Shown here piece by piece: positions 61,013-64,000 of a stretch of DNA of 64,000 nt. How positions within the stretch are numbered: the stretch's first letter is position 1; each line of letters begins with the position of its first letter. The notes under the pieces are model-generated. The model ran no database searches, was not told the origin of the DNA, and saw nothing but the letters and a program-made list of their open reading frames with translations. The DNA lies in contig NZ_JAYMGI010000002.1 of NCBI RefSeq assembly GCF_035825295.1, positions 3,725,001 through 3,789,000 of the forward strand, read 5' to 3'. This DNA comes from Actinacidiphila sp. DG2A-62 (lineage in GTDB: Bacteria; Actinomycetota; Actinomycetes; Streptomycetales; Streptomycetaceae). The position numbers were made by a program, and so were the translations under genes.

Positions 61013-61060
61013 CGCGCGCCCGCGCGCCCGCGCGCCCGTACGCCCGTACGCCCGTACGGC
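61013..61060. repeat. Six tandem octamers (CGCGCGCC x3, CGTACGCC x2, CGTACGGC)
   Basis: A VNTR-like tract with perfect 8-bp period in the intergenic region upstream of the tRNA genes. Probably replication slippage; the CGTACG units are palindromic. Confidence 0.7.
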
Positions 61061-61294
61061 ACGGCGGCCCGTGCCGGCACAGCGGCCCGCGCCGGCGCGG
61101 ACGGCCGCCCGCTCGCGTGTCCGGAGCGGCCCCCGGGGTCTGCTACGCTGATCCAGCGACATCGGCCCGCCGAAATGTCCGCCTGATCCGCAGAACCGCA
61201 GGTCGGGGGCAGCACGGCGCGGAGGTCGCGCAAACCCGTGTGAGACCGGTGTCCGACATGTGCGACACTTGTCCCGCGCGGAGCGCACGAGCAA

Positions 61295-61369
61295 GGTCCT
61301 GTGGAGCAGTTTGGAGTGCTCGCCACCCTGTCAAGGTGGAGGCCGCGGGTTCAAATCCCGTCAGGACCG
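61295..61369 (+). tRNA. tRNA-Asp (GTC)
   Basis: 75 nt with a seven-pair acceptor stem GGTCCTG/CAGGACC, anticodon loop CTGTCAA, T-loop TTCAAAT and discriminator G, the Asp identity base. Confidence 0.92.
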
Positions 61370-61373
61370 CTGC

Positions 61374-61447
61374 GGCTGGGTAGCTCAGTTGGTACGAGCG
61401 ACCGCCTGAAAAGCGGTAGGTCGCCGGTTCGACCCCGGCCCCAGCCA
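61374..61447 (+). tRNA. tRNA-Phe (GAA)
   Basis: 74 nt with acceptor stem GGCTGGG/CCCAGCC, anticodon loop CTGAAAA, T-loop TTCGACC and discriminator A. Five bases after tRNA-Asp, so one transcript is likely. Confidence 0.92.
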
Positions 61448-61451
61448 CCGC

Positions 61452-61492
61452 ACGACGCGGGGCCCGTCTCATCGAGGCGGGCCCCGCGTCGT
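61452..61492 (+). terminator. 15-bp hairpin after the tRNA pair
   Basis: ACGACGCGGGGCCCG pairs perfectly with CGGGCCCCGCGTCGT over an 11-nt loop, followed by TCT. It ends the tRNA transcript. Confidence 0.8.
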
Positions 61493-61547
61493 TCTCCGGC
61501 GGAACGACTGCCGCGCACGGCGGCAGGGGCCGCGTCCCCCGCGCGGC

Positions 61548-62597
61548 TCAGCGGCCCCCCGGATGGCGGTGCCGCCAGACCCAGAACACCGACGTCGCCA
61601 CCGCCGCCCACGCCGCGAGCACCGCGAACGGGAAGACGTGCTGGTGGCCGCCGAAGTACACCGCCGTGTGCTGCGCGTTCACCGAGGCGCCCGGCGGCAG
61701 CCACTGCCCGATCCGGCCGAGCAGCGACGGCAGCAGCGGCCAGGACACCGCGCCGCCGGACGAGGGGTTGCCCAGGAGCACCATCAGGCCCCAGGTCGGC
61801 AGCATCGCCCAGCGGCCGAAGAGCGTGTTGAACATCGTGAAGACCATGCCGGACGTGAACATGGTGAACGCCAGGATCGCCCACGACTCCGCGAACGGCA
61901 GGTCGAGCGCGCCGAGCCCCCAGTCGACCACCGCGGCGATCGAGAACGCGCCGAGCATGGACATGGCCAGGATGAAGCAGATCCGCTCCCACGGGAGCAG
62001 CCCGCGCGCGTGCACGCTGAGCTGGATCGCGCCGACGAAGCCGAGGATCACCGCGGCCAGCGAGATGTAGAAGATCGCCAGGCCGCGCGGGTCGCCCTTC
62101 TGCAGCGGGTTGATGTCCCGCACGGTGACCCGTACGCCGATCGAGGCGCCCACCCGGGGCGCGGTCTCCGCGAGCAGCTGTGCGACGCTCGCGCCCGAGG
62201 CGGAGGAGATGTAGAGCCGGGGGCCGGGCTCGGGGCCGGGCTCCTGGAGGATCGCGAACACCTTCTGCGCCTCGACGGCGTCCCGCGCGGAGGCGTAGTC
62301 GTCGTAGTGGTGCAGCTTCAGCGACGCGCCGAGGGCCTGCTCCATGCCGGCGACGAACTGCGCCCGCTTGACCTGCGAGGTCGGGATGCCGGTCACCGCG
62401 GTGGGGATGCGGCGCGGGGTGGGGTTGGCCATGTTGTACGTGTACGACCCGGCGAAGAGCCCCGCGGCGGCGGCGATCAGCAGGAGCAGCACGCAGGCGG
62501 GCAGGAACGGCGACCTCCTGAACGCGTCCCACCTCGACGCCCGCGCCGCACTCGCCCCGTTCTCCGCCACAGCGCCACGGTATGCGGTGTACGTCAC
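61548..62597 (-). CDS. DUF3533/ABC-2-type membrane protein
   Basis: 349 aa. One N-terminal membrane helix ('[20 protein letters not shown]'), a ~150-residue extracellular domain ('[20 protein letters not shown]', '[20 protein letters not shown]'), then five C-terminal helices ('[20 protein letters not shown]' onward). Layout matches the YhgE/Pip-like DUF3533 family. An exporter or envelope role is likely. Start at ATG/GTG 62597; a later in-frame GTG is possible. Confidence 0.75.
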   Translation of the reverse strand: MTYTAYRGAVAENGASAARASRWDAFRRSPFLPACVLLLLIAAAAGLFAGSYTYNMANPTPRRIPTAVTGIPTSQVKRAQFVAGMEQALGASLKLHHYDDYASARDAVEAQKVFAILQEPGPEPGPRLYISSASGASVAQLLAETAPRVGASIGVRVTVRDINPLQKGDPRGLAIFYISLAAVILGFVGAIQLSVHARGLLPWERICFILAMSMLGAFSIAAVVDWGLGALDLPFAESWAILAFTMFTSGMVFTMFNTLFGRWAMLPTWGLMVLLGNPSSGGAVSWPLLPSLLGRIGQWLPPGASVNAQHTAVYFGGHQHVFPFAVLAAWAAVATSVFWVWRHRHPGGR

Positions 62598-62707
62598 ACT
62601 CGCCTGTCGGCGCCGGGCGCCGGCACACCGGCGGTGCGGCCCCCGGCGCCGGGGGGCGCGAAACGTGTTCGCCGGGAGCGCGCCCCGGATGCGATGCTGG
62701 GGTGCGT

Positions 62708-64000
62708 ATGCCTACCGACCAGCGCCCCGCCGACCGGGCGGAAGACCACACCGCGAGCCTCCCGGCCCTGGCCGGGAGGCTCCCCGCGCTCACGTTGCGC
62801 GACGAGCAGCGCCTGGGCCGGCGCCTTGAGGGCGCCCGGCGCATCCGCAAGCCCGAGGCGCGCGCCGCGGTGCTCGCCGAGATCGGCGCGGAGATCGACA
62901 AGGCCGAGCAGCGCACCGCGGCGCGCGCGGCGGCCGTGCCGCGGATCACGTATCCGCAGGAGCTGCCGGTCAGCAAGAAGAAGGACGACATTCTCGCGGC
63001 GGTCCGCGATCACCAGGTGGTGATCGTCGCGGGCGAGACCGGCTCGGGCAAGACCACGCAGATCCCGAAGATCTGCCTGGAGCTGGGCCGCGGCGTGCGC
63101 GGCCTGATCGGGCACACCCAGCCGCGGCGGATCGCCGCCCGCACGGTCGCCGAGCGGGTCGCGGAGGAGCTGCGCACGCCGCTGGGCGAGGCGGTCGGCT
63201 GGAAGGTCCGCTTCACCGACCAGGTGGGCGACTCCACGCTGGTGAAGCTGATGACCGACGGCATCCTGCTCGCGGAGATCCAGACCGACCGCGACCTGCG
63301 CGCCTACGACACGATCATCGTGGACGAGGCGCACGAGCGCAGCCTGAACATCGACTTCATCCTCGGCTACCTGGCCCAGCTGCTGCCGCGCCGCCCCGAC
63401 CTGAAGGTGATCATCACCTCGGCGACGATCGACCCGGAGCGGTTCTCCCGGCACTTCGGCGACGCGCCGATCGTGGAGGTCAGCGGGCGTACGTACCCGG
63501 TCGAGGTGCGCTACCGGCCACTGCTGGAGGAGGGCGGCGACGACGCGGACCGCGACCAGGTCACCGCGATCTGCGACGCGGTCGACGAGCTGCAGGCGGA
63601 GGGGCCGGGCGACGTCCTGGTCTTCCTGTCCGGCGAGCGTGAGATCCGCGACACCGCGGACGCGCTGAGCAAACGGCAGCTGCGGCACACCGAGGTGCTG
63701 CCGCTGTACGCGCGGCTGTCCTCGGCCGAGCAGCACCGGGTCTTCCAGCGCCCCGGCGGCAACGCGGTGCGCCGCGTGGTGCTGGCCACGAACGTCGCCG
63801 AGACGTCCCTGACCGTGCCCGGCATCCGCTACGTGGTCGACCCGGGCACCGCGCGCATCTCCCGCTACAGCCACCGCACCAAGGTGCAGCGGCTGCCGAT
63901 CGAGCGGATCAGCCAGGCCAGCGCCAACCAGCGCAAGGGCCGCTGCGGCCGCACGTCGGACGGCATCTGCATCCGGCTGTACGACGAGGAGGACTTCCTG
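62708..64000 (+). CDS. hrpA: HrpA-type DEAH-box RNA helicase (partial)
   Basis: 431 residues visible; the gene continues beyond the window. Motif I '[20 protein letters not shown]', motif Ia '[20 protein letters not shown]', motif II DEAH in '[20 protein letters not shown]', motif III '[17 protein letters not shown]', motif V '[20 protein letters not shown]', motif VI '[20 protein letters not shown]'. ATP-dependent RNA helicase of the HrpA/Prp22 group. A host chromosomal gene. Confidence 0.93.
   Translation, partial: MPTDQRPADRAEDHTASLPALAGRLPALTLRDEQRLGRRLEGARRIRKPEARAAVLAEIGAEIDKAEQRTAARAAAVPRITYPQELPVSKKKDDILAAVRDHQVVIVAGETGSGKTTQIPKICLELGRGVRGLIGHTQPRRIAARTVAERVAEELRTPLGEAVGWKVRFTDQVGDSTLVKLMTDGILLAEIQTDRDLRAYDTIIVDEAHERSLNIDFILGYLAQLLPRRPDLKVIITSATIDPERFSRHFGDAPIVEVSGRTYPVEVRYRPLLEEGGDDADRDQVTAICDAVDELQAEGPGDVLVFLSGEREIRDTADALSKRQLRHTEVLPLYARLSSAEQHRVFQRPGGNAVRRVVLATNVAETSLTVPGIRYVVDPGTARISRYSHRTKVQRLPIERISQASANQRKGRCGRTSDGICIRLYDEEDFL

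Overview
The window is very GC-rich actinomycete DNA (Streptomyces or a Streptosporangiales relative). Evidence: GTG starts are frequent, there is a WhiB-family protein, DUF6879 sits beside an XRE/DUF5753 regulator, there is a SARP/TPR-type regulator, tRNA-Asp and tRNA-Phe are in tandem, and an HrpA-type helicase follows. About 1-50.9 kb is most of a temperate phage integrated next to a tRNA-Lys(TTT) gene. Its left end lies outside the window. About 50.9-57 kb is a junkyard of decayed mobile DNA with a few intact genes. From about 57 kb the sequence is ordinary chromosome.

Prophage layout, reading leftward from the integrase: integrase (48.9-50.6 kb); a lysogeny switch with two divergent XRE genes and four operator-like sites (48.0-48.8); early recombination genes (Rad52-like annealing protein, DnaQ-like exonuclease, RusA-like resolvase, WhiB; 41-47.7); a replication-initiation-like HTH protein (37.9-39.3); many tiny Cys-rich proteins, a HAD phosphatase and a lipoprotein (29.7-37); a cargo cassette (25.0-29.7); an ATP-dependent DNA ligase and a DUF6011-like protein (21.8-24.5); a rightward island with an inverted, truncated second terminase (19.1-21.6); small genes and a three-repeat type I-E-like CRISPR array (16.8-18.5); a leftward operon of membrane and zinc-ribbon proteins plus a NERD protein (10.6-16.2); and the late module TerS, TerL, DUF1360, portal, MuF/protease, HNH and capsid (1-9.4).

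The most interesting item is 25.0-29.7 kb. A 47-residue peptide with a perfect ribosome-binding site is followed by a JmjC/cupin oxygenase, an aldo/keto reductase and an APH-fold kinase in one overlapping leftward operon. It diverges from an XRE/TPR regulator, and eight GGTTGC repeats on 9- and 10-bp phasing lie between them. It looks like an undescribed peptide-modification (RiPP-like) system carried as prophage cargo. That is inference.

A caution for any user: at least a dozen otherwise intact genes (TerL, MuF/protease, integrase, the APH kinase, a lipase and others) are split by a single missing base, mostly inside short C/G runs. Restoring one base gives a whole number of codons in the simple cases. 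These look like consensus errors more than real decay, and I annotate such genes end to end with the shift noted.
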